Made by a program: the position numbers and the translations under genes. A model generated the notes under the pieces. The model ran no database searches, was not told the DNA's origin, and was given only the letters and a program-made list of their open reading frames with translations. Below, piece by piece: positions 18,111-26,054 of a DNA stretch of 41,971 nt (positions are counted from its first letter, which is position 1; each line of letters begins with the position of its first letter). The stretch is from NCBI GenBank assembly GCA_001717005.1, contig MAGS01000088.1, positions 11,321 to 53,291 on the forward strand, read 5' to 3'. Source of the DNA: Candidatus Methanomethylicus mesodigestus. Lineage in GTDB: Archaea > Thermoproteota > Methanomethylicia > Methanomethylicales > Methanomethylicaceae.

Positions 18111-19553
18111 ATGGCCAAGAAGAAACAACCAACCCCCGCGGAAGCAGAGGTCGAGGAGACCGTTGCAGCCAAGGTGGGCGCTAAGACCGGCGAGAAGGCC
18201 GCAAAGGCACCAAAGACCGCAGCCAAGGCAAAGGGCAAGCCCAAGGGGGCTGCCGCCAAGCCGAAGGCTGCCGCAGCGACCGCCCCAAAGGCGAAGAAGC
18301 CGAAGGCAGCGGCCGCAGAGGTGGACGAGGAGGACGCCGCCGCAGAAGAACCGATGCGGGCGAAGAAGCGAGAACCCGAGGCGCCCCTGCCGGAGCTGCC
18401 GCTCGTTGACCAGGTCCTGGCGAAGCATGACCGGCGCCTGCCGGAGAAGCTGGTGAGCCGGCTCAAGACCAAGCTGGTGCCGCTCAAGTCGAAGCTTAGC
18501 GAGGAGCAGATGGCGAAGGTGGTCGAGGAGACCTACCGCTCCTACATCAAGGCACTCATCGAGCCTGGCGAGGCCGCCGGCACGGTCGCAGCACAGTCTG
18601 TCGGCGAGCCTGGCACCCAGATGACGCTGAGGACCTTCCACTACGCAGGTGTGAGGGAGCTGAACGTCACGCTCGGCCTCCCGAGGCTGATCGAGATCGT
18701 GGACGCCAGGAGGGTCCCGTCGACCCCAACCATGACCATCTTCCTTGACGACGAGCACAAGCACGACCTCAGCAAGGCCAAGGGCATCGCGGCAAACATC
18801 GAGACCGTCACGGTCGAGAACGTAGCGAAGAGCATAGGCTACGAGATGCTCAACAACTTCACCATAGAGGTCGACGCCGAGATGTGCGAGGACAAGATGA
18901 TAGACCTCAACTACATCGCGAAGTCGATCGAGAAGCTCAAGATACCCGGCAGGGTCTCCGTAGAGGGGAACAACATCACCGTGGAGCCGGAGACGACCGA
19001 CCGGGACAAGATAAAGCGCATCCGGGAGCGGATCATGGACCTCCGCCTGAAGGGCATAAAGAGCATCAAGAGGGTCGTGATCGAGAAGAAGGGCGACGAA
19101 TATCTGCTCAGGACCGACGGCTCCAACCTGGCCCAGGTGATCGAGAACGTCAAGGGCATCGACAAGACGAAGGTCTACACCAATAACGTGTCCGAGATCG
19201 CAGAGGTCTTGGGGATAGAGGCCGCGAGGAGTGCGATAATCCGCGAGGCGTTTGAGGTCCTCGACCAGCAGGGGCTAGATGTGGACGTCAGGCACGTGAT
19301 CCTGGTGGCAGACCTCATGACGTCGACCGGGAAGATCCGGCAGATCGGCAGGCACGGCGTGAGCGGCGAGAAGTCGAGCGTCCTCGCCAGGGCCGCATTC
19401 GAGGTGACCGTAAAGCATTTATTGGATGCGGCTGCACATGGAGAGGAAGACTGCTTGGAGGGAGTTACGGAGAACGTAATTGTGGGTCAGCCAATCCCGC
19501 TGGGCACCGGAATCGTCGAATTGTTTATGAGATTCTCTAAAGAAGGTACATGA
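18111..19553 (+). CDS. rpoA2: RNA polymerase subunit A'' (RpoA2) with Lys/Ala-rich N-terminal extension
   Basis: C-terminal part of the largest subunit, completing the active-site cleft and the jaw. The conserved core starts near residue 95 (PLVDQVLAKHDRRLP) and contains GEAAGTVAAQSVGEPGTQMTLRTFHYAGV and later VADLMTSTGKIRQIGRHGVSGEKSSVLARAAFEV. The first ~90 residues are unusual: a low-complexity run of Lys, Ala, Pro and Glu (KAPKTAAKAKGKPKGAAAKP) like a histone H1 tail. Typical archaeal A'' proteins are ~390 residues; this one is 480. The ATG at 18111 directly follows rpoA1 and no alternative start gives the ordinary short N-terminus with a better ribosome site, so the tail appears genuine. 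The tail includes the 31-nt segment that recurs at 35454. Confidence 0.95.
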   Translation: MAKKKQPTPAEAEVEETVAAKVGAKTGEKAAKAPKTAAKAKGKPKGAAAKPKAAAATAPKAKKPKAAAAEVDEEDAAAEEPMRAKKREPEAPLPELPLVDQVLAKHDRRLPEKLVSRLKTKLVPLKSKLSEEQMAKVVEETYRSYIKALIEPGEAAGTVAAQSVGEPGTQMTLRTFHYAGVRELNVTLGLPRLIEIVDARRVPSTPTMTIFLDDEHKHDLSKAKGIAANIETVTVENVAKSIGYEMLNNFTIEVDAEMCEDKMIDLNYIAKSIEKLKIPGRVSVEGNNITVEPETTDRDKIKRIRERIMDLRLKGIKSIKRVVIEKKGDEYLLRTDGSNLAQVIENVKGIDKTKVYTNNVSEIAEVLGIEAARSAIIREAFEVLDQQGLDVDVRHVILVADLMTSTGKIRQIGRHGVSGEKSSVLARAAFEVTVKHLLDAAAHGEEDCLEGVTENVIVGQPIPLGTGIVELFMRFSKEGT

Positions 19554-19554
19554 T

Positions 19555-19848
19555 ATGGATATTGCCAAAGAAATCAAAGTAGCCATAAACACGGGCAAGG
19601 TCGAGATCGGCTTCAAGGTCGGCCTCAAAACTGCCAACAAGAAGAAGGCGAAGCTCATCGTCCTCGCCAACAACGCCCCCGAGGAGATCGCGACTAAGGT
19701 GAAGGCATCCGCGGGCGAGACCCCAATCTACCGGTACCCCGGAACCAGCTGGGAGCTCGGCGGCCTGTGCGGCAAGCCGTACCCCGTCTCAACGCTGGCC
19801 GTAGTCGACCCAGGCGAGTCCGCAATACTAACGATCAAGGAGGGCTAG
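19555..19848 (+). CDS. rpl30e: Large-subunit ribosomal protein L30e
   Basis: Small RNA-binding protein of the L7Ae/L30e/S12e fold, standard third or fourth member of the archaeal RNA polymerase operon. The 97-residue protein has the family run VAINTGKVEIGFKVGLKT, KAKLIVLANNAPEE and the C-terminal YRYPGTSWELGGLCGKPYPVSTLAV. The start codon is one base after the rpoA2 stop. The last codons carry the strong Shine-Dalgarno sequence for nusA. Confidence 0.95.
   Translation: MDIAKEIKVAINTGKVEIGFKVGLKTANKKKAKLIVLANNAPEEIATKVKASAGETPIYRYPGTSWELGGLCGKPYPVSTLAVVDPGESAILTIKEG
19837..19844 (+). promoter_or_regulatory. Strong ribosome binding site pointing to nusA codon 19852
   Basis: aaggaggg lies 7 bases before TTA at 19852, ideal spacing for translation start there. 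It lies 37 bases before the first ATG (19882), too far. This decides where the nusA frame should begin. Confidence 0.75.
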
Positions 19849-19851
19849 CAC

Positions 19852-20286
19852 TTACCTACAATCAGGCTCACCTCTGACGAGATGAGGTACATCGCCCTCC
19901 TCGAGAACCTGACCGGCGCGATCGCGAAGGATTGTGTCGTCAGCCCCGAGGACAACGGGATCATCTACGTCATACGCCCCGGAGACATGGGGCTGGCCAT
20001 CGGCAAGAGCGGCGCAAACATCGAGCGGACCAGGAAGGTCATAAGCAGGCCAGTCGAGATCGTCGAGTACGCAGACACCCCCGAGGGTTTCCTCAAGAAC
20101 ATCGTCGCCCCGGCGAAGATTCGCGGGATAAGGATCAACAAGACCTCCGACGGGCACACCGTGGCGCAGGTCACCGTGGACCCGCACGACAAGGGGATGG
20201 CGATCGGCAAGAGCGGCAAGAATATCGCAAAGACCCGCCTTCTGATGAAGCGGCACTTCGACCTTGACAACGTGGTCGTCCTCTGA
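19852..20286 (+). CDS. nusA: Transcription factor NusA-like protein (two KH domains); start codon appears as TTA
   Basis: Archaeal NusA consists only of two KH RNA-binding domains and lies next to L30e in the RNA polymerase operon. Both KH motifs show: GDMGLAIGKSGANIERTRKV and KGMAIGKSGKNIAKTRLL. Homologues usually begin with M-P-x-I-K-L-T-S-D-E-M-R-Y-I-A; here the matching residues PTIRLTSDEMRYIA are encoded from 19855, but the codon before them is TTA, and a stop lies two codons further upstream. The ribosome binding site at 19837-19844 is perfectly placed for 19852. The ORF track's ATG (19882) would remove the first 10 conserved residues. I therefore place the start at 19852 and flag it as a TTG changed to TTA by mutation or sequencing error, or a rare non-canonical start. 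Confidence 0.85.
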   Translation, partial: LPTIRLTSDEMRYIALLENLTGAIAKDCVVSPEDNGIIYVIRPGDMGLAIGKSGANIERTRKVISRPVEIVEYADTPEGFLKNIVAPAKIRGIRINKTSDGHTVAQVTVDPHDKGMAIGKSGKNIAKTRLLMKRHFDLDNVVVL

Positions 20287-20339
20287 GCGTTAAGGGCCAT
20301 CCGATCTGACAAGATCCGGTCTGACGCAAGTAGCGAAGA

Positions 20340-20352
20340 AGTTATATAATTG
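20340..20352 (+). promoter_or_regulatory. TATA box of rps12
   Basis: gttatataattg in the 103-base gap after nusA, about 42 bases before the rps12 ATG; a short ggtg ribosome site precedes the ATG. It suggests S12 and S7 have their own promoter in addition to readthrough. Confidence 0.6.
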
Positions 20353-20389
20353 ATTGTGATTTCCTAACTTCGCATCAAAGGTGTATTGC

Positions 20390-20833
20390 ATGGCAGGTTC
20401 AAAGTCACCAAAGGGTCTGCTCGCTGGAAGGAAGATCTCCGAGAAGCGAAAGTCCTTCCGCTGGAGCCTGAGGCAGTTCAAGAGAAGGGCCCTCAAGCTC
20501 GACATCAAGGCGGACCCGCTCGAGGGTGCCCCGCAGTCAAGGGGCATCGTTCTGGAGAAGGTGGGTGTGGAGAGCAGGCAGCCCAACTCAGCAGTCAGAA
20601 AGTGCGCAAGGATCCAGCTCATCAAGAACGGCAAGCAGGTTACTGCCTTCCTGCCCGGCGACGGTGCGCTCAACTTCGTTGACGAGCACGACGAGGTCAT
20701 CGTAGAGGGCATAGGCGGACCAGGCGGAGGCTCAATGGGAGACCTCCCCGGCGTCCGGTGGAAAGTCGTCAAGATCAACGGCGTTTCCCTCCGTGCGCTC
20801 ATGACCGGGAAGAAGCAGAAGCCAGTGAGGTAA
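20390..20833 (+). CDS. rps12: Small-subunit ribosomal protein S12 (uS12)
   Basis: Decoding-centre protein. The 147-residue sequence contains the family landmarks [26 protein letters not shown] and [21 protein letters not shown]. The N-terminus is a basic tail ([15 protein letters not shown]). The ATG at 20390 is preferred to the GTG at 20381 because archaeal S12 starts M-x-G-x-K. It is 5 bases upstream of rps7. Confidence 0.96.
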   Translation: MAGSKSPKGLLAGRKISEKRKSFRWSLRQFKRRALKLDIKADPLEGAPQSRGIVLEKVGVESRQPNSAVRKCARIQLIKNGKQVTAFLPGDGALNFVDEHDEVIVEGIGGPGGGSMGDLPGVRWKVVKINGVSLRALMTGKKQKPVR

Positions 20834-20838
20834 TCGAA

Positions 20839-21405
20839 ATGTCTGAGATAAAGCTATTCGGCAAGTGGGACCAGTCCAACATCGAGGTCAGGGACCTCGG
20901 TCTCAAGTCCGTAATCCATGTCGACCCGACGCTCGCGCCGCATACGTGCGGAAGGCACGAGCACAAGCGCTTCGGGAAGACCAAGATCAACATCATAGAG
21001 CGCCTCGCAAACAGAGTCATGAGGCCTGGCCAGAATGGAGGCAAGAAGACCCTGGCTCTGAACGCGGTCGCCTCGACCCTGGAGCTGGTCAACCTCAGGA
21101 CTGGGGAGAACCCTGTCCAGGTGTTCGTGAGGGCGATCGAGAACGCCGCGCCTCGGGAGGAGGTCACCAGGATCAGCTACGGCGGCGTCTCGTACCCGCA
21201 GTCGGTCGACGCATCCCCACAGCGGAGGGTCGACCTGGCGCTGAGGTTCATAACCGACGCCGCGCGCAATTCCTCGTTCAGCAGCAACAAGCCGTTCGAG
21301 GAGTGCCTCGCAGACGAGATAGCTTTGGCCGCCGCAAAGGACAGCAAGAGCTACTCCGTCCAGAAGCGCGAGGAGATCGAGCGCATAGCGATCTCAGCTA
21401 GGTAA
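20839..21405 (+). CDS. rps7: Small-subunit ribosomal protein S7 (uS7)
   Basis: Head protein of the small subunit that nucleates 16S rRNA 3' domain assembly. The 188-residue protein shows RLANRVMRPGQNGGKKTLALNAV, GENPVQVFVRAIENAAPREEVTRI and a C-terminal part (SFSSNKPFEECLADEIALAA) typical of archaeal S7. The ORF continues upstream to 20758, but ATG 20839, just after the rps12 stop, gives the family start MSEIKLFGKWD. The gene is followed by a hairpin and T-rich terminator. Confidence 0.96.
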   Translation: MSEIKLFGKWDQSNIEVRDLGLKSVIHVDPTLAPHTCGRHEHKRFGKTKINIIERLANRVMRPGQNGGKKTLALNAVASTLELVNLRTGENPVQVFVRAIENAAPREEVTRISYGGVSYPQSVDASPQRRVDLALRFITDAARNSSFSSNKPFEECLADEIALAAAKDSKSYSVQKREEIERIAISAR

Positions 21406-21421
21406 GCGCTGGGGCATGGCA

Positions 21422-21447
21422 GGCGGGTCATCCCGCCCATATTTTTC
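21422..21447 (+). terminator. Hairpin terminator after rps7
   Basis: GGCGGG-tcat-CCCGCC, a perfect 6-bp stem, followed by catatttttcc. It separates the S12-S7 unit from the EF-1alpha promoter. Confidence 0.65.
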
Positions 21448-21453
21448 CATAAT

Positions 21454-21484
21454 AAAAGTTTTTATATGACCTAAGATTTTTAAC
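21454..21484 (+). promoter_or_regulatory. Promoter region of EF-1alpha gene
   Basis: Two TATA-like elements, tttttatatgac (about 21459-21470) and gatttttaacc (about 21475-21485), lie 40-60 bases before the ATG, in an AT-rich island. A strong promoter is expected for this abundant factor. Confidence 0.6.
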
Positions 21485-21522
21485 CTTCAACACAATTAAG
21501 TATCTTAGAGAGCTGATAGTGA

Positions 21523-22833
21523 ATGTCATCGTCGAAGAAAGAACACTTAAATATGCTCGTTATGGGGCACGTAGACAACGGCAAGAGTACGCTTGTAGGG
21601 CACTTGCTATTCCTTGCTGGCGGTCTTGATGACAGGACACTGGCTGCACTGGAAGAGGAAGCGAAGCAGACTGGAAAGGAGTTCGCAAAATTCGCGTGGC
21701 TTGGTGACAAGCTGAAGGAAGAGCGAGAAAGGGACATGACTATTGACCTCTCCTTCTGGAAGTTCGAAACTCCAAAGTACTTCTTCACCATCATCGACGC
21801 ACCAGGGCACAGGGACTTCGTCAAGAACATGATTACCGGCGCATCGCAGGCCGATGCAGCAATCCTAGTCATCTCCTCGAAGAAGGGAGAGTACGAGGCA
21901 GGCATGGGCCCAGGCGGACAGACCAGGGAGCACGCGTTCCTCGCAAAGACCCTAGGCGTCAACCAGATAGTCGTTGCGGTCAACAAGATGGACGACCAGA
22001 CGGTCAACTATGACGAGAAGAGATTCAACGAGGTCAAGGACGGCGTCCTGAAGTTCCTCAAGATGATCGGCTACGATATCAGCAAGATCATCGCGGTCCC
22101 GATCTCAGGATGGAAGGGCGACAACATCATCAAGCAGAGCAAGAACACTGCGTGGTACAAGGGTCCGACCCTCTTTGAGGCAATGGATACCTTCATACCT
22201 CCGGAGAAGCCAATCAACAAGCCGCTCCGCGTTCCAGTACAGGATGTGTACACAATCACGGGCGTAGGCACGGTCCCTGTTGGCAGGGTAGAGACGGGCG
22301 TAATGAAGAAGAACATGAACGTCATCTTCATGCCCGCGAACAAGGGCGGCGAGCTCAAGGATATCGAGACCCACCACATGAAGATCGATCAGGCACTCCC
22401 TGGCGACAACGTAGGCTACAACGTCAAGGGCGTAGGCAAGACCGACGTCCACAGGGGAGACGTCTGCGGAGACACTGTCAAGCCACCAACGGTCGCTGAT
22501 ACCTTCAAGGGAAGGATCTTCGTCCTCTACCACCCGACGGCAATCGCTGCAGGCTACACCCCAGTGCTGCACGTCCACACCGCGACAGTCGCGACGACCT
22601 TCTTGGATTTGGAGAAGAAGATCGACCCCAAGACCGGTGCAGTCATCGAGGAGAAGCCAAGCTTCCTTAAGCAGGGAGACAGCGCAATCGTGACCTTCAA
22701 GCCAACGAAGCCTCTGGTCATTGAGCCATATACTGATCTACCGCCACTGGGAAGGTTCGCCCTAAGGGATATGGGCCGCACAGTGGCTGCTGGTGTGTGC
22801 ATCGAAGTTAAGCCCGCTGTACTCACCAAGTAA
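21523..22833 (+). CDS. tef1: Translation elongation factor EF-1alpha
   Basis: GTPase that delivers aminoacyl-tRNA to the ribosome. G motifs are seen in order: GHVDNGKST (residues 15-23), the switch-I threonine in [10 protein letters not shown] (~residues 67-76), [12 protein letters not shown] (~92) and NKMD (~154). Domains 2 and 3 follow ([49 protein letters not shown]). Length (436) is standard. The first motif has Asn where most archaea and eukaryotes have His (GHVDHGKST), a form I associate from memory with Nitrososphaeria-like EF-1alpha. ERERDMT instead of ERERGxT is also unusual. Codon use and base composition are more AT-rich than the neighbours, as often seen in very highly expressed genes. 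Confidence 0.97.
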   Translation: MSSSKKEHLNMLVMGHVDNGKSTLVGHLLFLAGGLDDRTLAALEEEAKQTGKEFAKFAWLGDKLKEERERDMTIDLSFWKFETPKYFFTIIDAPGHRDFVKNMITGASQADAAILVISSKKGEYEAGMGPGGQTREHAFLAKTLGVNQIVVAVNKMDDQTVNYDEKRFNEVKDGVLKFLKMIGYDISKIIAVPISGWKGDNIIKQSKNTAWYKGPTLFEAMDTFIPPEKPINKPLRVPVQDVYTITGVGTVPVGRVETGVMKKNMNVIFMPANKGGELKDIETHHMKIDQALPGDNVGYNVKGVGKTDVHRGDVCGDTVKPPTVADTFKGRIFVLYHPTAIAAGYTPVLHVHTATVATTFLDLEKKIDPKTGAVIEEKPSFLKQGDSAIVTFKPTKPLVIEPYTDLPPLGRFALRDMGRTVAAGVCIEVKPAVLTK

Positions 22834-22845
22834 TCCCTTTTTTTT
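22834..22845 (+). terminator. Poly-T stretch between EF-1alpha and S10
   Basis: ccctttttttt directly after the EF-1alpha stop. In archaea U-rich runs alone can terminate transcription, so it may set the ratio of EF-1alpha to S10 transcripts; the following ggtg serves as the S10 ribosome site. Confidence 0.4.
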
Positions 22846-22855
22846 GGTGTTTCTC

Positions 22856-23164
22856 ATGCCGCAAAAAGCGAGAATAATGCTAAGCAGCACCGACTTCCAA
22901 AAGCTGGAGGATGTGTGCACTCAGATAAGGAAGATAGCGGAGAAGACGGGCGTAAAGATCGCTGGGCCGGTCCCGCTCCCGACAAAGAAGCTTCTTGTAC
23001 CTACTCTCAAGTCGCCGGCAGGTGAGGGCACCAAGACGTGGGACAAGTGGGAGATGCGGATCCACAAGCGTCTTATCGACGTGGACGCGGACGACAGGAC
23101 CATGCGCCAGATGATGCGCATACAGGTGCCGGACGACGTCTTCATCGAGATCGAGCTTGTCTAA
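22856..23164 (+). CDS. rps10: Small-subunit ribosomal protein S10 (uS10)
   Basis: Head protein of the small subunit. The 102-residue protein shows [43 protein letters not shown] and [37 protein letters not shown], matching archaeal uS10. The ORF track starts earlier (22793, inside tef1), but ATG 22856 fits homologues and follows ggtgt. Archaea typically place S10 after EF-1alpha, as here. Confidence 0.96.
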   Translation: MPQKARIMLSSTDFQKLEDVCTQIRKIAEKTGVKIAGPVPLPTKKLLVPTLKSPAGEGTKTWDKWEMRIHKRLIDVDADDRTMRQMMRIQVPDDVFIEIELV

Positions 23165-23170
23165 AACCAC

Positions 23171-23190
23171 GTAGGTCTTTTCAAACCTAC
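23171..23190. terminator. Stem-loop between convergent rps10 and histidine kinase genes
   Basis: GTAGGT-cttttcaa-ACCTAC followed by a pyrimidine-rich, T-rich tract up to about 23300. It is positioned to end transcription of rps10; on the other strand it would lie downstream of the kinase gene. Confidence 0.5.
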
Positions 23191-23309
23191 CGACCCTTCT
23201 TCCGCCTCCTATCTCCTGACTTTTCTCTTATCTTATGGCATCTTCCAATCCATTCTCTTTACTTTCCTGTCCTATCCTGTCGTGTCGTGTCCTATTAATC
23301 CCCGTGTCC

Positions 23310-24857
23310 TCATTGGCCCTGAACCGGCTGTGCGGGACCAGTGTGTAGCCTGACCGTGAAAGTGGTCCCCTTGTTTGGCGTAGTCTCAACCTCTATCGAG
23401 CCGCCGTGCGCCTTGATGACCCTCCTGCTGACCGCGAGGCCCATGCCCATCCCCTTGGACTTGGACGTGAAGAGCGGCCTGAACAGGTTCTTCAGGTTCT
23501 CGGCCGGGATCCCGGCCCCTGTGTCCGATACCCTGATCTCCGTCCTGCCGTCCGACTCGGCGCCGCTGATCGTCAGGGTCCCGCCGTCCGGCATCGCCTG
23601 GACCGCGTTGTTTATGATATTCGTGAATGCCCTCCTGATCAGGAGCGCATCCGCGTATATCTGAAGCCTCTCGCTTATGTCCATCGTCACCCTGACGCTG
23701 GGCGGCACGCCCAAGCTATCGACGATGGCTACGAGCAGCGCGGCCGCAGGCGTATACTCCTTCACGACCGTCAGCGGCTTTGCAAAGTCCTGCAGGTCGG
23801 AGACTATCTTGTCCATATACTCCATGTTGTCCTCGAGCATCTCTATCAGTGTGCAGACCTGGCCCTTCGCCGCACCGACGGACGCCACCTCCTCCCCCAG
23901 GAGGTAAAGCGCATTTGTCATGGCCTGGAGCGGATTGCGCAGGTCGTGGCCTACCATCGCGGCGGTCTCCCCTATCGCCGCCAGCCTCTCCCTCTCCCTC
24001 AGCTGTGCCGTCCGCTCCTCGACGAGCTTCCCCAGCTGCTCGGAGTGCCGCTCCAGCTCCTCCTCCATCCTCTTCCGCCCGGTCATGTCGGCGAAGGTCT
24101 CGATGGCGCCCGTGACCCTCCCTGACGAGTCGTAGAGGCGGGCCGCCTTGCCTTGGACATACCTCCTCGTGCCGTTGATTGTGATGTAGCTCTCTGCGGT
24201 CATCGCGTCGTCTCGCCTGACCAGCTTCCTGTACTTCCCCTCGATGTGCTGGTCCTCCCTGAGCACCAGGTCTATCAGTATGGGGCGCCTCTTCCCGTAG
24301 AAGCATGTAGAATATTCATAGTTGCCCTTCCCGATGATCTTCTCGGCCGGGACGCCCGTGAGCTCCGTCATCGCCCTGTTCCATGTCTGCACGACCCCCG
24401 CCCTGTCGATGACGAACGTCGGGTCCGGCAGGAAGTCTATTATTCTCGCGAGCCTCAGCTCAGACTCCCGCAGCGCATCGCTTGCCCTGTCCCTTGCCGA
24501 CAGGTCCGTCCCGACCGCGCATACCGCCCTCTTCCCCGTGTTGTGGTCGATGAAGGGGCAGCACGCCCAGTGCATCAGCAGGCGATCGCCGTTCTTCTTG
24601 ACCGCCTCGAGGACGATCGACTTGTGGTCCTCCGGGCTCTGGCAGAGGTCCTCGACGCTCTTTGCCATGTCCCTTCCGTCCGCGCCCCTCACCGGGAGTA
24701 TTGTCTCGCAAAGCCCCCTGCCGACCACCTCGAACCGGCTGAATCCAAAGAGCTTCTCCGCAGTCTTATCGAAATCTATTATCCTGCCGTTGCAGTCGAA
24801 TCTCACTATGGCATTCAACGCCTTCCTACGCTCCCACGTTTGCCCTGGATGCCGCAA
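23310..24857 (-). CDS. Cytoplasmic PAS-PAS sensor histidine kinase
   Basis: Two-component sensor that would autophosphorylate on histidine in response to a ligand or redox signal. Domains in order: PAS 1 (about residues 14-125, NAIVRFDCNGRIIDF to GTDLSARDRA), PAS 2 (about 130-265, ending GAIETFADMTGRKRME), a short coiled coil, HisKA (about 290-360) with the phospho-acceptor in AMVGHDLRNPLQAM, and HATPase (about 395-508) with N box NIINNAVQAMPDGG, G1 DTGAGIP and G2 KGMGMGLAVS. No membrane segment or signal peptide is present, so it senses inside the cell. No response regulator gene is adjacent. The annotated start is a TTG at 24857; a downstream TTG before NAIVRF is also possible. Such orphan kinases are common in methanogen and Bathyarchaeia-like genomes. 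Confidence 0.9.
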   Translation of the reverse strand: MRHPGQTWERRKALNAIVRFDCNGRIIDFDKTAEKLFGFSRFEVVGRGLCETILPVRGADGRDMAKSVEDLCQSPEDHKSIVLEAVKKNGDRLLMHWACCPFIDHNTGKRAVCAVGTDLSARDRASDALRESELRLARIIDFLPDPTFVIDRAGVVQTWNRAMTELTGVPAEKIIGKGNYEYSTCFYGKRRPILIDLVLREDQHIEGKYRKLVRRDDAMTAESYITINGTRRYVQGKAARLYDSSGRVTGAIETFADMTGRKRMEEELERHSEQLGKLVEERTAQLRERERLAAIGETAAMVGHDLRNPLQAMTNALYLLGEEVASVGAAKGQVCTLIEMLEDNMEYMDKIVSDLQDFAKPLTVVKEYTPAAALLVAIVDSLGVPPSVRVTMDISERLQIYADALLIRRAFTNIINNAVQAMPDGGTLTISGAESDGRTEIRVSDTGAGIPAENLKNLFRPLFTSKSKGMGMGLAVSRRVIKAHGGSIEVETTPNKGTTFTVRLHTGPAQPVQGQ

Positions 24858-24990
24858 GCAACAACACCCACGACCGAACTCTCTCCATGATTATGTTCCT
24901 GTGACCTTTTAACGGTATTCCGCAGGCACCCGGGCGTGTCGCCGCAGGAGGCCGCCGAGGCGCGCGCCAAGCTGCCATAATGTAAAAGGG

Positions 24991-26046
24991 CTACTTGTAG
25001 AACCGCTTAAAGATCCTCGCGACCGTCAAGGTCAACCAGAGCTGTCGTTCTCTGGCATTGGCGTTTCTGCTGGCCGCGTCTTCCTCTGCACCTGCGGCGT
25101 AGCTGACCCTCCACAGCCCGTCGGAAGACTGGTGCTCGACCAGCCAGTTCAGTGCCCTCCGAATATCGGCGTCCTCTCGCGAATACCCCATCAGTGAAAG
25201 GGTGTTGAGGGAGGTCACGATGTTGGGCCACCAAAACAGGAATCTTACCCAGTAGCTTGCCGCATGATATGAGGCGTATTTATCGGGCTGGAAAAACCGG
25301 GACTTCAGCAGGTCTGCGGCCCTTCTCGCCTCCGCCCCCGCGCGGTAGGCCGGGTGGGCGGCAAAGGCACGGAGGACCATGTCCGTCGCGTTGTGGGAGA
25401 ACGGTCTCGACCGGTCAGGCTCCACTGGCTCGGCATATTCGCTTGTAAGCCGGTAGACCGTTGCCCGATCGAATTTGTGGGTCTGGATGGGGACTGTCCA
25501 TCCCCCGTCCTCCTGCCTCATTGAGAGCAGCCACCGCAGCCCCTTCCCGACCCGCGGATCCGATTCGTATCCTGCCTGTATGAGGTGCGCCAGAATCGCC
25601 CCCGTATAGTACGTGGCATACTGGTTGGCAAGCATACCTCGGATATCGCCCTGCCCGGTCTGGCAGGAGAACAGGAACTCCGCTGCCTGCTGCGCGGCGG
25701 CATGCTGCCTTGTGAACGCATACTGCTCGACGAGGACCCTGAAGACCTTCCATGTCTGGACCAGGGGATAATGGCTATCCGGATAGCTTACCATCCTCTT
25801 CCCCGTGTGCCTCCATGCGCCATCTGGCTGCTGATGCCGGAGGATCTTCTTTACTTCAGGCAACTGCCAGACCGTCCCGATTGCCTCGACCTGCTGTCCG
25901 AGCAGGTCACGCCTCGCGAAGTACTCGACTGCCTTGTTGCCCGAAGACAGCAGCGTCGGCGTAGGATCGAATTTCAGCCGGCTCGGCCACGGCGTCAATA
26001 GCGCATCCCCCTCCCCCTCCCTCTCAACGAAGACCCGCCTGCACAC
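24991..26046 (-). CDS. Terpenoid-cyclase-like alpha/alpha-toroid protein, unknown substrate
   Basis: The 351-residue protein is made of helical repeats with QW-type motifs seen in squalene-hopene cyclases and prenyltransferases: QQPDGAWRHTG (~73-83), QEDGGWTVP (~178-186) and QSSDGLWRVSY (~305-315), together with ALNWLVEHQ-like helices. The classical cyclase catalytic motif DxDD is not visible, so it is probably not an active triterpene cyclase. It has no signal peptide. It lies 8 bases downstream of the DUF3795 gene on the same strand, suggesting cotranscription. The start is uncertain: GTG 26046 is the longest, but a TTG at 25998 preceded by a purine-rich ggagggg would give a protein starting LTPWPSRLKFD. 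Function remains open. Confidence 0.72.
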   Translation of the reverse strand: MCRRVFVEREGEGDALLTPWPSRLKFDPTPTLLSSGNKAVEYFARRDLLGQQVEAIGTVWQLPEVKKILRHQQPDGAWRHTGKRMVSYPDSHYPLVQTWKVFRVLVEQYAFTRQHAAAQQAAEFLFSCQTGQGDIRGMLANQYATYYTGAILAHLIQAGYESDPRVGKGLRWLLSMRQEDGGWTVPIQTHKFDRATVYRLTSEYAEPVEPDRSRPFSHNATDMVLRAFAAHPAYRAGAEARRAADLLKSRFFQPDKYASYHAASYWVRFLFWWPNIVTSLNTLSLMGYSREDADIRRALNWLVEHQSSDGLWRVSYAAGAEEDAASRNANARERQLWLTLTVARIFKRFYK

Positions 26047-26054
26047 GCTCTAGC

